Shown one piece after another: positions 40,016 through 61,900 of a DNA stretch of 64,000 nucleotides (position 1 is its first letter; the number at the start of each line of letters is the position of its first letter). Position numbers and translations under genes: made by a program. A model generated the notes under the pieces. It saw only the letters and a list, made by a program, of their open reading frames with translations, did not search any database and had not been told where the DNA came from. Source of the stretch: Centroberyx gerrardi. Its lineage: Eukaryota > Chordata > Actinopteri > Beryciformes > Berycidae. The DNA is taken from positions 29,990,992 to 30,054,991 of the forward strand of contig NC_135998.1 in the NCBI RefSeq assembly GCF_048128805.1, in the 5' to 3' direction.

Positions 40016-40861
40016 GGGCTTGGTACATGTAAAGCAGCTGCTGCTGTTGTGTCACCTATATATTATGATCATTCTCATCAGATTCAACATGCACTACAAG
40101 CATGTATTAAAGTCAAGTCAGAAAAGAAAATCAAAATGAACCAGAGAAATTGGATTTATTTGTTTATTTCTCTAATATACACTTACAAAATAAATTGATT
40201 TGGAGAACAATCTGAGGTAAACCATTACAAAGCTAAATTTCCCCAATAATGTTTGTATAAAAAATAGCTGCAAGCATTCTCTGGAGGAATGTGTGAAAAA
40301 TATCTTTAACAAGCGTTTCTGTAAGAGCAAACATTTGAACAGAGCAGACAAATCTTCACATGGACCTTAAGTGGAAAATGAAGTGGAACATCTCCATTAA
40401 AGAAAACTGAATATATATAAATCTGACATGTCAAAACAATTAAGCACAGCATCAGTAGTGTCATTCACTGTTTAGTAATGTGAACAATTCAGAAAAGACA
40501 ACATCATACACGAGTCAAACATTACACACCATACAAACAGACAGTTAAGGCACCATGACACTGTTTGGTCTTTTACTGCTCTTTTATCTCTTGTAATGCA
40601 CTTTGTAACCTTGTTTCAGAATGGTACTATATACATAAAGCCTGACTGATTGAAATATGTTGCATTTAATGCCGCCTTATTTTAAAGTTACTACTAAGAA
40701 AGGAGTTTGTTGAAAAGGAATTAAGATTCACGCTGCATTTTGAATTAACTGAAATGAACCTTTCCCATCATAACTCTAGTTTCCAATCATTACAAACATA
40801 TAGATCTTGAATTAAGCATTTTTAAATAGTGAGATCCACTGAAAAATCTTTCTGTCTAGGA

Positions 40862-41205
40862 CTACGAAACCAAACCCTTTCATTTCTCCATTACATAAAC
40901 ATTAATTATCCATTAAAGACAACATAGCTTTAATAAAGTAAGGTTAGTATCATGGGTTTTTAAGGGATTTATTCATGGGTTGGTTCACAGAGGCACTAGT
41001 AATTAAGGGATTTTATATGCCTTTTGTGCAGGTTTACAGGTTATTAATGAGTTATTAATGGAAAGTTCCTGTCTGACTGAATTTTACATGAAATTAGAAA
41101 GTAAGCAGTCAAACATTAAGGGGTGTTTAAGGTGGTTTTGATGGGGTCTCCTTCATTCATAACTCCCTTAACTCATTTTAAGCGGATTTTGCATGAATTT
41201 CGTAG
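40862..41205 (+). mobile_element. CTACGAA-family MITE, copy C (spr 3' flank)
   Basis: Starts CTACGAAACCAAACCCTTTC and ends at TTCGTAG with an internal deletion near the right end. It begins about 75 bases downstream of the spr stop codon. Confidence 0.85.
40968..40973 (-). terminator. Candidate poly(A) signal of spr inside a MITE
   Basis: On the minus strand GAATAAATCCC gives AATAAA about 310 bases after the spr stop. It is the nearest one I see, and it lies inside CTACGAA copy C. Confidence 0.4.
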
Positions 41206-41280
41206 AGGTCTTCTCTCCTGTCTAGAGAATGTTAAAACAAGACTAATCTGATCCGGTTCCTACAGATCCTGGCGGTCCTC

Positions 41281-46121
<4,841 letters not shown>

Positions 46122-46299
46122 GTTGGTGAAAGGCTGCGATGCCTGCGAGTGAAACCAGAGCAGAGTCCGTGTTGTGCAAACAGTTAGAAATCCAAAGGAA
46201 ATCTGTATCCAATCGATTAGACTAAACACAACCGCTACACGAGCTGGCTTTATCCGTGAAGACACGCCTCCCGACTTACTCTCCACCCACTTTACCACG

Positions 46300-46886
46300 T
46301 TAAAACCGGCGTTAAAGGACCCATGAACTCAAAATAACGTCCGGTGTTAAGCAATCCACCTGAGCAAGGCATGATACTATATAGCTACAGCCTATAATAG
46401 CTATAATACTATAATATAATGCAGACTAAAAAACTGCGCCCAAAACAGCAAAAATCCCCAAAACACTGCGAAGGGAAGCTTGCTTAACCTGCACATAGAG
46501 ATCGTTGTTTGTTTGTTTGTTTTTAAAGCAATGAAAATGTAGGCTACATAACAAAATAAGGAACATCTCAAATACTTCCAAGATCATTAAACTTACAGAA
46601 CAAAAGGATACAAAAAGAAACAAACAGAAACATTTTTTTTTATTTATTTCGCACAAAGAAAATAGTAACAAATAAATGCAACGTGCAAAAAGAAAAAACC
46701 TTATAGTATCTCACCTGATTACCATAAAATGAAAACAATATCTGACAATAATGATAAAAAAAGGAAGAAAAGAAAATGAAGAAAACAAAACAAACAAAAG
46801 AAAAACAGACAATCATACAATGACAAGGAAACCAACTAAATGTGAATGAATGTAGGCCTAGATGTGTGGGTGTGAAAGTGTGTGTG

Positions 46887-46934
<48 letters not shown>

Positions 46935-47454
46935 CATGTGTGCATGTGAGTGTGTGGATGATTGAGCAACTATAGTGACATCAGATGGATCCTCAGTCTA
47001 TATTTCTAATTATTAACAGAAGTGGATACTTTTGAAATGGGAGTACATTTGTTCCATAGATATGATCCTCTGTACCTGATGGAAAACTGACAAAGAGAAG
47101 TGCGGAAAATGGGTCAGGGTAAGGGAATGTGGGCAATACATGTGTTTAGTCTGGTAAATATTACTGTTAAATAGAGAGAGGATCTTAAGTTCACTAAACC
47201 GTTCAATTCTCCATTGTAAATAAGTAGGCTATAAGGGTATAGGAAGAGAAACAACTAGGTATATGTAAGTAGGAATTTCCACACACAGAGCAAGTTAGCT
47301 GAAGTTAATCGCACTGGCATCAACACAGACTGATAACATTAGACATGGACATATACATTTTTTGGTTTCCATATTCATGTTTTTCATCAATTCTTACCCT
47401 AAGTAATGAAGGAGGGTCTGTATGTATAAATTTGTTGTTCCTACAGATTTACTA
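46300..47454. other. spr upstream flank
   Basis: Contains a (GT)n microsatellite at 46878-46932 and A-rich runs at 46590-46810. No exon is recognisable. The spr promoter should be near 46130-46400; I see no clear TATA box. Confidence 0.45.
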
Positions 47455-47828
47455 TAGGGGAGACCGGGGATGATTGTAACACTTTTCGCATTTCTGTCCA
47501 TATCTCCTTGCTCATTTGAGATAGATTTTTCAAAATCTGGTGTGAATCTGTCTGTCACAAAACTGAGCAGTTTCAACATCTCCATGGTGCACAGAAAAAT
47601 TATTCTGTCTCAAAGACAGGGAGAGAAATGTTACATTCTACCCCACATCCTGGGTTAGTTGTAACAACACTTGTGGTAAAATGTAACGCCTTTTGTAAAA
47701 TCATAAACTGGATCAAAACCACTCCATTGCAACTAAAAGTCTTTGTTCATTCATGGTGAACAAATAAAGGAATGCATTGACCTTTTGGCACAATCATCTA
47801 TCAACTTACAGTTGTGTAGCAGTTTCAC

Positions 47829-47866
<38 letters not shown>

Positions 47867-48404
47867 ATGTGCGCGCGCGAGAGAGAGAGACAAAGTGTGC
47901 ACATGCACGTTTAACATTAACAACACATGTATTTAGTATACCATTAACAACAGATTTTAACAATAACAATTGTTATAAATTTGCTGTGCTCATATTAACC
48001 TTTCAAATTAGCTGCCATTTTTGACAGAACACTGTATGTGTGCATGAGTTTAACACAAATGTAATGAGCACAGAGTGTGCCACTTTGTGTGTGTTTTCTG
48101 TTACAACTATCCCCAACCCTAGCAGCCATCAAACAGCTAGCTAGTGTAGCTTCACGGTGTAACATTAGCATAAGCTAACCATATAGTTTTAACCTCCAAA
48201 ATCTGCTGATTATCCTAAGATAAGTTTGATAATTCTGACAGTAAAACACACTGTGCTATCAAAAAAAAAAAAATGTGATAAAAAAAATTACAATCAAAAT
48301 GAATTACAATCAGAAATGTGTCTATAAAATTGCCAGTTTTCTTCAGAGCTTCTTTTCTTTTCATATGTGGGCCTGGGAATTGAAACTATACCCGGTCTCC
48401 CCTA
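47455..48404. mobile_element. 0.95-kb TIR element between spr and slc1a3
   Basis: Ends TAGGGGAGACCGGGGATGAT and, reverse-complemented, TAGGGGAGACCGGGTATAGT. The interior has several GTTACA/TGTAAC phrases and a GT/GA microsatellite at 47832-47890. No transposase frame. The TA ends suggest a Tc1/mariner-like family, but this is not certain. Confidence 0.75.
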
Positions 48405-48593
48405 CAGCTGCCTAGTGATTTCAGTGTGTACAGATCTACAAGTTGTAAAATGTATGTAACTTAATCCTCATAATCTATACTGTCTGAAGACTGCCTGCAC
48501 TGTATGACAACCACATGGCAAATATCCATGACAAAACTGGATTTCTGATTTTTTTATGGATAAATTGTGTCATATAAACTATTGCATTAATTC

Positions 48594-48770
48594 AGGCGTC
48601 CTGGTGGATCGGTGGTCTAAGGTGTGTACCATGTAAATGTGATGTCCTGGGTTTGAATCCGGCCCAGGACTTTTGTCACATGTCATTCCTCTCTCTCTCC
48701 CAATCTTCTCTCTCTCTCTTTACTAATGTCTATCTAATAAAGGCAAAAATGCCCCCAAAATAATCCTTTA
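48594..48770 (+). mobile_element. tRNA-derived SINE
   Basis: A-box-like TGGATCGGTGG (48605-48615) and B-box GGTTTGAATCC (48650-48660) are about 35 bases apart, as in tRNA-derived pol III promoters. A CT-rich middle and AATAAAGGCAAAAATG tail follow. The same family is split by a hAT MITE at 3142-3640. Confidence 0.8.
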
Positions 48771-50502
48771 AAAAGAAAACGCATGTAACCCGTTGACACT
48801 GCAAAAACACATGGACAATTTGTCCATGATACTCCACATAAAGGACACCCATCTCCCCACCCCGGGTCCAGTGAAGACAAGAAGCAGTTTGCCGCCTTGG
48901 TCCCAGGCTTTATAATGTCAAACCACCAAGTCAGAGTGTATGTAAAGCAAATCTGTCTCATTTCTCCTGGGTTAGTAAAGACCCCGGTGTTATGTGCTAT
49001 TCCCAATCCCCCCGGGAAACAATTACCGTATGTCACCTCTACCCCTGTTGTAGCACCATGTTTTACCACCAGGTGTCATGATCAATACATAACGACCTGT
49101 TCTCCAGCTCTGAGGTGTTTGCTCACTTATCATGTCAATTGATGATATAATGATATAAACATTAGCCTAAACCTTTTCTGTACACAGAATTCAGTTGGGA
49201 AGAATGACAAAATGTACTATGTTGTAGACTAATTCCTAAAATATATAGTATTGGGTTATACTTTTATTAGGAGCATGAAATGGCTTGTAAAATGGATGCA
49301 TATTTGTGAATAATTTGAATTGAATTTTCAGTTAGGATTTACAATATAGAAAATAGTTTTATGATTTATATATATATATATAAACTTTTAGTTTTTGTAA
49401 ATAGCCTATGTTATTTTTTATTTATTTTTCCATGCAGACACTGGACAATTCTGTTCATCTCTTCATATGATTGAAAACTAACCAACCACAATGCATTTTA
49501 AGGCCAGTAGGGCCCCTTTCATTGGAGTTGGGGCCCTTCATGCAGTGTGTGCTCTGTGTCTAGGAAAGAGGCGTTTGATTTGTTGTCCCACAAGAACACA
49601 AATGGTCAATTCATTGTACAACATTGACACAACATGATAACCTTTTCCAATAAAGACAGCAAAGAAGATAGATGGAACAGTTCACGTTTATTTAAACCAC
49701 TGTGACCCCTGACAACTGACATGAAAGGGAAAAGATAATAAAGATAATCAGTTTGTTTTAATTCACTCTCAAACTATTTGTTTGTTTTCACAAAAAAAAA
49801 TCATGAATGTCAGTCGAGCCCTGAATATATGTTACACACATGTGTGTGTGAGTGTGTGTGTGTATGTGTGTGTATGTACACGTGTGCAGCACTAGTGTGT
49901 ATGTTTGAGACAGAAAGCGAGAGAGTCTGTACTACTGAAACCAGTGTATGAACTTTAATATTTCAACTTTAATATTGTGTAATATACCTGTAATAACCAT
50001 AATATTAACCAGCTAATGTTGGGACAATAGATATATAAATTTGTTAACAAAAAGTTGAGTTATGCATATCTAGGTAGCAAAATGGTAAAAGTCTAAATAC
50101 ATTATTTCTTAAGTTATCTGAAATACTTTCAAAACCAATCAATTTCCTCATTATACCATTCAATCTATGACTATATGGCTGTGTACCAGCAACATGCCAT
50201 GTGCTTTGTTAATGGGCTTATATGTTCTGTGGTTTATTTTCACCTCAGTTTCTAAATCTTCTTTACATCCCCTGTCAAAACCTACTTTCACATCAACCTC
50301 TAAATGATCTAGGCCAATATGATATTACACTTTAAAATATTAATTAAGAAAAGCAACGTAGAAAACAAAAACTACCAGGCCTATTTGCAGCACAGAAGCA
50401 ACAAATGGCAGATGCATATATTGAAGGATTTGATGCTTGTCATTTTTGATGAAGAAAGAAATTCATCACCTCTGGGACAAGACTATAAAGAAACAAACAC
50501 GG
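48771..50502. other. Gene-free spacer downstream of slc1a3
   Basis: AT-rich, with a short TATATA run at 49370 and a GT-rich tract near 49840-49880. No exon or clear repeat family recognised. Confidence 0.4.
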
Positions 50503-51051
50503 TTAAACCTGCAATAAGCGATATCCGACCTTATAACCAGTCCTGAAACTAATGTGTGCTATGTGGAGATTTCATTGAGACATAATGATATAAACCAATA
50601 TCCACACAGCAGCAGCTGTGTTGCTGCTTTCACCTCTTTTCTAAAGCTTGTTGTCAAAATCCGTACCGGTACAAAGCTCCTCCCGGCCCACTCAGTAGCT
50701 TTTAATTTTTTTAAACCTAGCTTGTCTCCTCCCTCGCATACTCGTAATGGTGGAATCGATGAAGCGAGCGAGTAAACTTGTTCAACTAGTAAACTTGCTA
50801 CCTGCCTCTTCACTTGTCATTGTGGGACATGTAACCTTCAGTGGGAAAAAGTTCTGGCAAAGTGAGACTGGTAACAGCGACACTTCTCCGTAGGTACGGT
50901 TAGCTTAGCTGTTAGCCTTTATGCACGGTCCTTCGCTAGCTTTGTCTTTAGGGGCCTCCGTAGTCCAGCAGCTTTGCTGTGCTTTATTTACAAATGTGTT
51001 GCAGTTTCTGTCACCCTATACTGATCGGAAAATTGCTTATTGCAGCTTTAA
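50503..51051 (-). mobile_element. TTAAA-SCTGCAATAAG MITE, slc1a3 3' flank
   Basis: The left end TTAAACCTGCAATAAGCGAT and the right end, reverse-complemented, TTAAAGCTGCAATAAGCAAT are inverted repeats. An inverted copy sits at 54204-54653. It begins about 200 bases after the slc1a3 stop. Confidence 0.85.
50983..50988 (-). terminator. Candidate poly(A) signal of slc1a3 inside a MITE
   Basis: Minus-strand AATAAA about 270 bases after the slc1a3 stop, within the MITE at 50503-51051. Mammalian EAAT1 3' UTRs are long, so later signals may also be used. Confidence 0.35.
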
Positions 51052-51253
51052 AAGAACCTAAAGTGTCATGAAATATCGACAATAAGGAAAATCATCTGCG
51101 GGAGAAAACATGTTGACAACAAAATCACACAATTATGATCCCCCTCCCCCCCCCAAAAAAAGTAGCAGTTATAAGTTTATGTATGTGTCTGCGTGTGTGT
51201 ATTAGTGTGTCCTTGTGTGATATTGATGGATGTTACTGATGCTAAGGACTTCA

Positions 51254-56533
<5,280 letters not shown>

Positions 56534-57360
56534 CCTGTAAACCAAAGTGTACCCATTACTGCAAATGGAAAAATGCAATGTGTGGACATAGACTGCTGAC
56601 AGCCTAATTCTCTCAGTCGTATCTGGTTAGAGTTACTGGGGAAGAGATGAGACATTGGACGCTCAAAGCCATTCACTCTGATACTGACTGTTTATTTGTG
56701 TGATATGGAAAAAAAAGAAAGCTGTGCACAGGTGGCTACAACGATATAGTGTGTGTATGAAAGTTAACTTCTTTTTGTGAATTACTATATATTTTCACAC
56801 TTGAACTCATATCCCACTGTCCTCTTTCAATACATTTGGATTATATAAGTGTTTATGGAGCCAAAAAAAAACAACCTTTTTTAAGATTCAATCTCAAATT
56901 GTCAAGTAATTTTCATGATGGACTGACATGAAAACCTCCTGAATACCAAAACATGAAACCATGCACTTGAGTATCTAACATGCCCTGCCAAATTAGTCTG
57001 GACTATAATATTTTATTCATCCAGTAGACATTATAAAATCATTGGAACCCTTGATTACCAAAGCACTCATTCATAACAGCACACAGGAAAACATAGATTA
57101 TCCATAGAGAAAATGTGTTTTTCGCCTTGACGCCCTATACATTCCTTTTCATTTCTATGGCAAAACTCGACAAAAGACACATGATCAAAATTATAGTCAT
57201 ATATAATGATAATGTGACGCCTATGGATCCAGTTCATAGCAATAGAACATCTGATTTTTAAATAATTTCCTTATTTAACACCCAGTGCAATGCCAACAAT
57301 TAGTACCCTGGTAAATATTTAATGCATTAAAAAAATAAATGATGGTTGTTTTACACGTAC

Positions 57361-57584
57361 CTTTTGCCAGTGGTGGTATTTCTCCTTTAAAAATCAATAA
57401 GGAGGACTTCAGGGTTGAGGTAGGTCAGGCAGGCTGATGAAGCAGCAGTGGTCCAGGTAGGAAGTACAGGACTGATGCTTGAGTTGCTGAGAGTTTCAGA
57501 GGAGCGACTGACTGGGAGACGGAGCTGAAGTGAAGCTCTCTTGCACCTACTGTAATTGAAAAAAAGGTGGGAGGGAGGTGAGAC

Positions 57585-57590
<6 letters not shown>
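57361..57590 (-). other. Probable non-coding 5' exon of slc1a3
   Basis: On the minus strand ACTGGCAAAAG then GTACGTGT is a good donor at 57360-57359, matching the acceptor TTTACAG at 56535. After joining, the frame of the start codon reads back through 9 sense codons to TAA without any ATG. The 5' limit is unknown; a (GA)n tract begins at 57590. Confidence 0.55.

Positions 57591-57636
<46 letters not shown>
57590..57636. repeat. (GA)n microsatellite
   Basis: Uninterrupted AG repeat just upstream of the slc1a3 5' exon, possibly promoter-proximal. Confidence 0.98.
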
Positions 57637-57645
<9 letters not shown>

Positions 57646-58350
57646 CTCGGAGGGCATTGCAATGAGAAAATGGTCCTCCCTCACTAACGTTGTTAGCCCT
57701 GTGACACAGTTTCAGGTGAGGCCCAGATGTATCAAAAAACTTTTTTACGAGTTATTATGTAAATCATCATAGGATTATATCATTGAGGAGTAATCTGCTC
57801 AAACTGTGATGTCTTCCTCTGCTCTCATCTTCTCTCCTCCTATCTCCCTGCCTCCCTACCTCCCTTTCCCGTTTTGTGTTTTCAACCATTTGTATTAGCC
57901 TGTATTAGAAAAAATACGGCATATACACAGATAAAGAATTGTTTCTGGCATTAACCTGTAACAACAACCAGGTTTGGGTAGTGAGTTGGACTGCTGTTAA
58001 ATGATACACATCATCTCACTCGGGATCTGTTATAGTTCAAGGTAATTCCACAGAGTAAATGACACACCAGAAAGACTATTATAATTAGCTGAAAAAAGTA
58101 GAACTTGTGCTGTAATGAGTGACCTCACTGTATGGAAAAATATTCCCTTGTGAAACGGAATATAATTAGTGAAGAATACCCCACAAATCAGGTCACATTG
58201 CCTCTTACAAACACAATTCCCTGGTAACTGTCAGATTACTGAATGAAATATTTCTATTGAACCGTAGATTTATGTTAGTGATCCAAATCGGCTTAATGTG
58301 GGACAATTTCAGAGATGCCCACAGGGGTTAGTGCTTGTAAATTATTATAT
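57637..58350. other. Upstream flank of slc1a3
   Basis: No exon recognised. AT-rich, with a short CT/CCT-rich block at 57810-57870. Confidence 0.4.
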
Positions 58351-58375
58351 GTATGTCCAATCTTACACCCCATAC

Positions 58376-58710
58376 CTCTAGACCAGGGGAAGGCAACCAT
58401 GTGCCATGGAGGGCCAGGAGTCTGCAGATTTCCATTACAACCAAACACTACAGCAGGTGACTTCACTGATTAGTTCCTCCTCCCTGGCTGTGTTCGAAAT
58501 GGGATACTACCATATTAAACATACTACATGTGCCATAGAGTTACATGATGCATGTAGGGTGTATAGTGCGAGTAGTATCCCATTCCGAACATGGTCTCTG
58601 GTTGAAAGTGTGCTAATCAATGAAATCACCTGCTGTAGTGTTTGGTTGGAATGAAAACCTTAAGACTCTCTGCCCTCCATGGCACATGGTTGCCAATCCC
58701 TGCTCTAGAG
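58376..58710. mobile_element. hAT MITE with 8-bp target duplication and nested palindrome
   Basis: Element 58384-58702 is flanked by CTCTAGAC and CTCTAGAG (7 of 8 identical). Its ends CAGGGGAAGGCAACC and (reverse-complemented) CAGGGATTGGCAACC stay similar for about 95 bases. In the centre a second inverted pair, TGTTCGAAATGGGATACTAC and GTAGTATCCCATTCCGAACA (about 58490-58590), looks like another element nested inside. Confidence 0.85.
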
Positions 58711-58730
58711 GGTTAGGGTTAGGGTTAGGG
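58711..58730. repeat. Three telomere-type TTAGGG units
   Basis: Three perfect TTAGGG hexamers at 58713-58730, sitting between the hAT insertion and the minisatellite. Confidence 0.95.
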
Positions 58731-59370
58731 TCCAGTTCTACACCCCCATACCTCCAGTCCATGGTCCAGTCCTACACCTCTATACCTCCAGTCCTACACC
58801 TCCATACCTCCAGGGCAGGCCATGGTACAGTCCTACACCTCCATACCTCCAGGCCATGGTCCACTCCTACTCCCCTATACCTCCATTCCTACATCTCCAT
58901 ACCTCCAGGGCAGGCCATGGTCCAGTCCTACACCTCTATACCTCCAGTCCTACACCTCCATACCTCCAGGGCAGGCCATGGTACAGTCCTACACCTCCAT
59001 ACCTCCAGGCCATGGTCCACTTCTACTCCCCTATACCTCCATTCCTACATCTCCATACCTCCAGGGCAGGCCATGGTCCAGTCCTACACCTCCATACCTC
59101 CAGTCCTACACCTCCATACCTCCAGGGCAGGCCATGTTCCAGTTCTACACCCCCATACCTCCAGTCCATGGTCCAGTCCTACACCTCTATACCTCCAGTC
59201 CTACACCTCCATACCTCCAGGGCAGGCCATGGTACAGTCCTACACCTCCATACCTCAAGGCCATGGTCCACTCCTACTCCCCTATACCTCCATTCCTACA
59301 TCTCCATACCTTCAGGGCAGGCCATGGTACAGTCCTACACCCCCATACCTCCAGTCCATGGTCCAGCCCT
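58731..59370. repeat. GC-rich minisatellite with higher-order structure
   Basis: Units built from CCTACACCTCCATACCTCCA, with or without GGGCAGGCCATGGTCCAGT. A block beginning TCCAGTTCTACACCCCCATA at 58731 recurs at 59138, a higher-order period of about 407 bases. Shorter internal repeats of about 160 and 250 bases are visible. The unit contains no stop in several frames, which makes long spurious reading frames. A stray unit occurs at 61851-61900 beyond the LINE, and a partial one at 58351-58375 before the hAT element. Confidence 0.93.
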
Positions 59371-59599
59371 AGGTCACTCCCATATAGCCATACACACCGA
59401 GACTGTTCTCCTTCCATGACTCCTTCTGTTTTTGTCAGTGACAGTTGTATCGTGTGGGAAATGGCACATCATCCCGTCAGCTTCAGGTAATTAATCTATT
59501 AGATAACTCCTACCATTCCCTACTATATCCCTTAAATTGTCATAATCTGCTCAAATAACAGTCATGCTTGTTCTGTTTGCACTGTTAACCCAAATAACC

Positions 59600-61835
59600 T
59601 CATTGCTGTTCACTGTCAGTGTGCTTCACTCCCTGTGCCTACTGCCAAGGTAGTAAGCTTGTGACAAACCCGCCGTCTTCTACATTGATATTTCACCATC
59701 TTAAGTCACTGAAGGTCCCTCTCTCATTGCTTCTATTGTTAGTGGCTCAAATTTTCATTGATCTCATTGTTTAGACCGTCTGCTCTCAACAGGAAGAATG
59801 TAAATTATATTTGTTGCGTGCCTGCTCCTCAATCCTATTATATAGACCTCCTAAGCAAAATTATTTCATTCATGAATTTTCTGAGCTCTTGTCTCTTGTT
59901 AGGCCTAAATATGATAGTACTAGATAAAGAATAGATAGAGTACTCTTTCTTGGTTATTTCATTATTCATGTCTGTTGTTTTTCTCGTCCTCTCTCTCAAG
60001 AGTTTTTAGATCATATTGAGTCATTCAATCTAGTTCAGTCTGTTAAAGGGGCCACACGTTTCAAACGTCATGCTTTAGATTTGCTCACCTTTGCACACCT
60101 CCAGTTTTAACTCAGAAAATGTGAAGTATGTATGCCAACTGGATATTATTCCTATAACATTTCTAAAGGGGATACTAACCATTAGTCCTTGTATTTTATA
60201 GATTATTAATAGTTCCTTGGCCACCGGCATCTTTCCCTCTTGTTTTAAACATGCCATAGTCCAGCCCTTATTGTATAAACCTAATTTAGATCCCCTCCTC
60301 CTTACAGACCCATCTCCAAATTATCAATCAGGTTTCAGAGCTCTCCATAGTACTGAGACTGCTCTTGTTAAGGTCACACAAATGATCCAAATGATGGTCC
60401 TGTTAGATTTGAGTGCTGCTTTTGATACTGTTGGCCACACCATTCTATCTTGAAACATGAGTTGGACTCAAGGGCTCTGCTCTTGATCTATTATGTTCCT
60501 ACCTCTCTAATAGAACCTTTCCTGTTGTTAAATGCCTCATCCTCTATAGCTCAGTTTACTTGTGGTGTTCCTCAAGGGTCAATTCTTGGCCCCCTACTGT
60601 TCTTAATATACATGTTCCCTTTGGGTCATGTCATTTGCAGATATGATAGCCTATACTTTATCACTGTTATACAGATGACACCCAGTTGTATGTCCCACAA
60701 ATTCTCGTATTCTAGCTCACTTTAAGGCCCAGGTTGAAGATAGCTTATAATATAGCCAACTAAAATATGGTATTTCTCATTACATTTTTTTAGTTATTGA
60801 TGGGTGTAAAAAACAACATGAAACTGCAAAAAGTCGTCTCTACACTGAAACAAGCCTATCAGCTGATTTTTCCTGAGCCAAGCGGTTTTGCTGGGGAGGG
60901 ATTAAAAACTATTTTCCCACATAAGAGCGGAAATCCTATCAGAACACAACCTACTTTTTTAAATTCCTCCCTACTTATACACCTCCATTTTATTGACACC
61001 CTTGCACTGCACCTTTAAGCTTATGGAAGATGCAAGGTTCAGCAAGCGAGCCATTCTAGCTATAGCATTTTAGCTACCTAATACTGTTTGTCTCACTGAT
61101 CTGAATGTGGCTCCTTCCTGATGAACAGTCTTGTGCAGTGGGAAAAATAACTGGCTTCCTTACACAAGTTTATTCCAGTCTCAGTATTCAGTTTGGATTA
61201 ATGCTGTCTCACCTCATCTCTTCTGTGGATATATTTGTTTTCTCTTATTTTTTGTTTGCAGGCTGGTCAGGACTAGACTGAGCTATGACTATTGAGGCCT
61301 ACCGGGATCGATGAGATTTTGGGGAGCCTGAAAACAAAGGCAGGAGCTATCACAGACCCTGATCTTCTCTCAGACCATTTGAATAACTGATAGCTGAAAA
61401 GGTGTTGTGAAATTTTCGCCAAATAATACAAAAAGAAAGTTGCCTACCCCAGGTTTAAGTAGGCTGCTAGAAATCTAGGGGTGTTATTTGCTGCTGTTTT
61501 AATTATCAAGCTAAGAATGTTGTTCAGTCTTGTTTCTTCCAACTCAAGAAGATCTCAAAAATTTGGTTCTTTTTATCTTTTGATGACTTAAATATTGTTG
61601 TACATGATTTTCCCTATTTTCCCTATTGTAATGTACTTTACTCTGGTATGGTATGGTACTCTGGTTAACTTCATGTCCTCTTTTGCTTATATTTTACTTT
61701 TTTATTCTGTTTTCTGATCCGTCTTTGTGTTTTTATTCAGTTTTACTGCTGTATTTTGTATTTTTGGTTTGTGAAGCACTTTGTAACACTGTTAAGAAAG
61801 GTGCTATATAAATAACGTTTAATCTATTATTATTA
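59600..61835 (+). mobile_element. L2-like LINE, decayed
   Basis: Pieces appear in the usual order but in shifted frames. An endonuclease C-terminal part (IESFNLVQSVKGATRFKRHA near 60015-60080) is followed by reverse transcriptase segments (NYQSGFRALHSTETALVKV, LLDLSAAFDTVGHTI, CGVPQGSILGPLLFLIYM) and a catalytic box reading YTDDTQLY near 60670. The 3' tail is AAGCACTTTGTAACACTG, GTGCTATATAAATAA and ATT units at 61830. Frameshifts and stops make it inactive. Family by resemblance to fish L2/Maui elements. The 5' limit is uncertain. Confidence 0.82.
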
Positions 61836-61900
61836 TATACCTTCAGACCATTGTCCTACACCCCCATACACCCCCACAGCTCCAGGTCGTGGTCCCATGC

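Noticed and set aside
48594-48670. Possible tRNA gene
   Set aside because: A and B boxes are present, but the cloverleaf arms do not close and the body continues as a SINE with a CT-rich tail.
58620-59490. Three overlapping long open frames (187-250 codons) rich in Tyr, Thr, Ser and Pro
   Set aside because: They are translations of the minisatellite in different frames. The repeat unit has no stop codon, so long frames arise by chance, and there is no splice or start context or known protein similarity.
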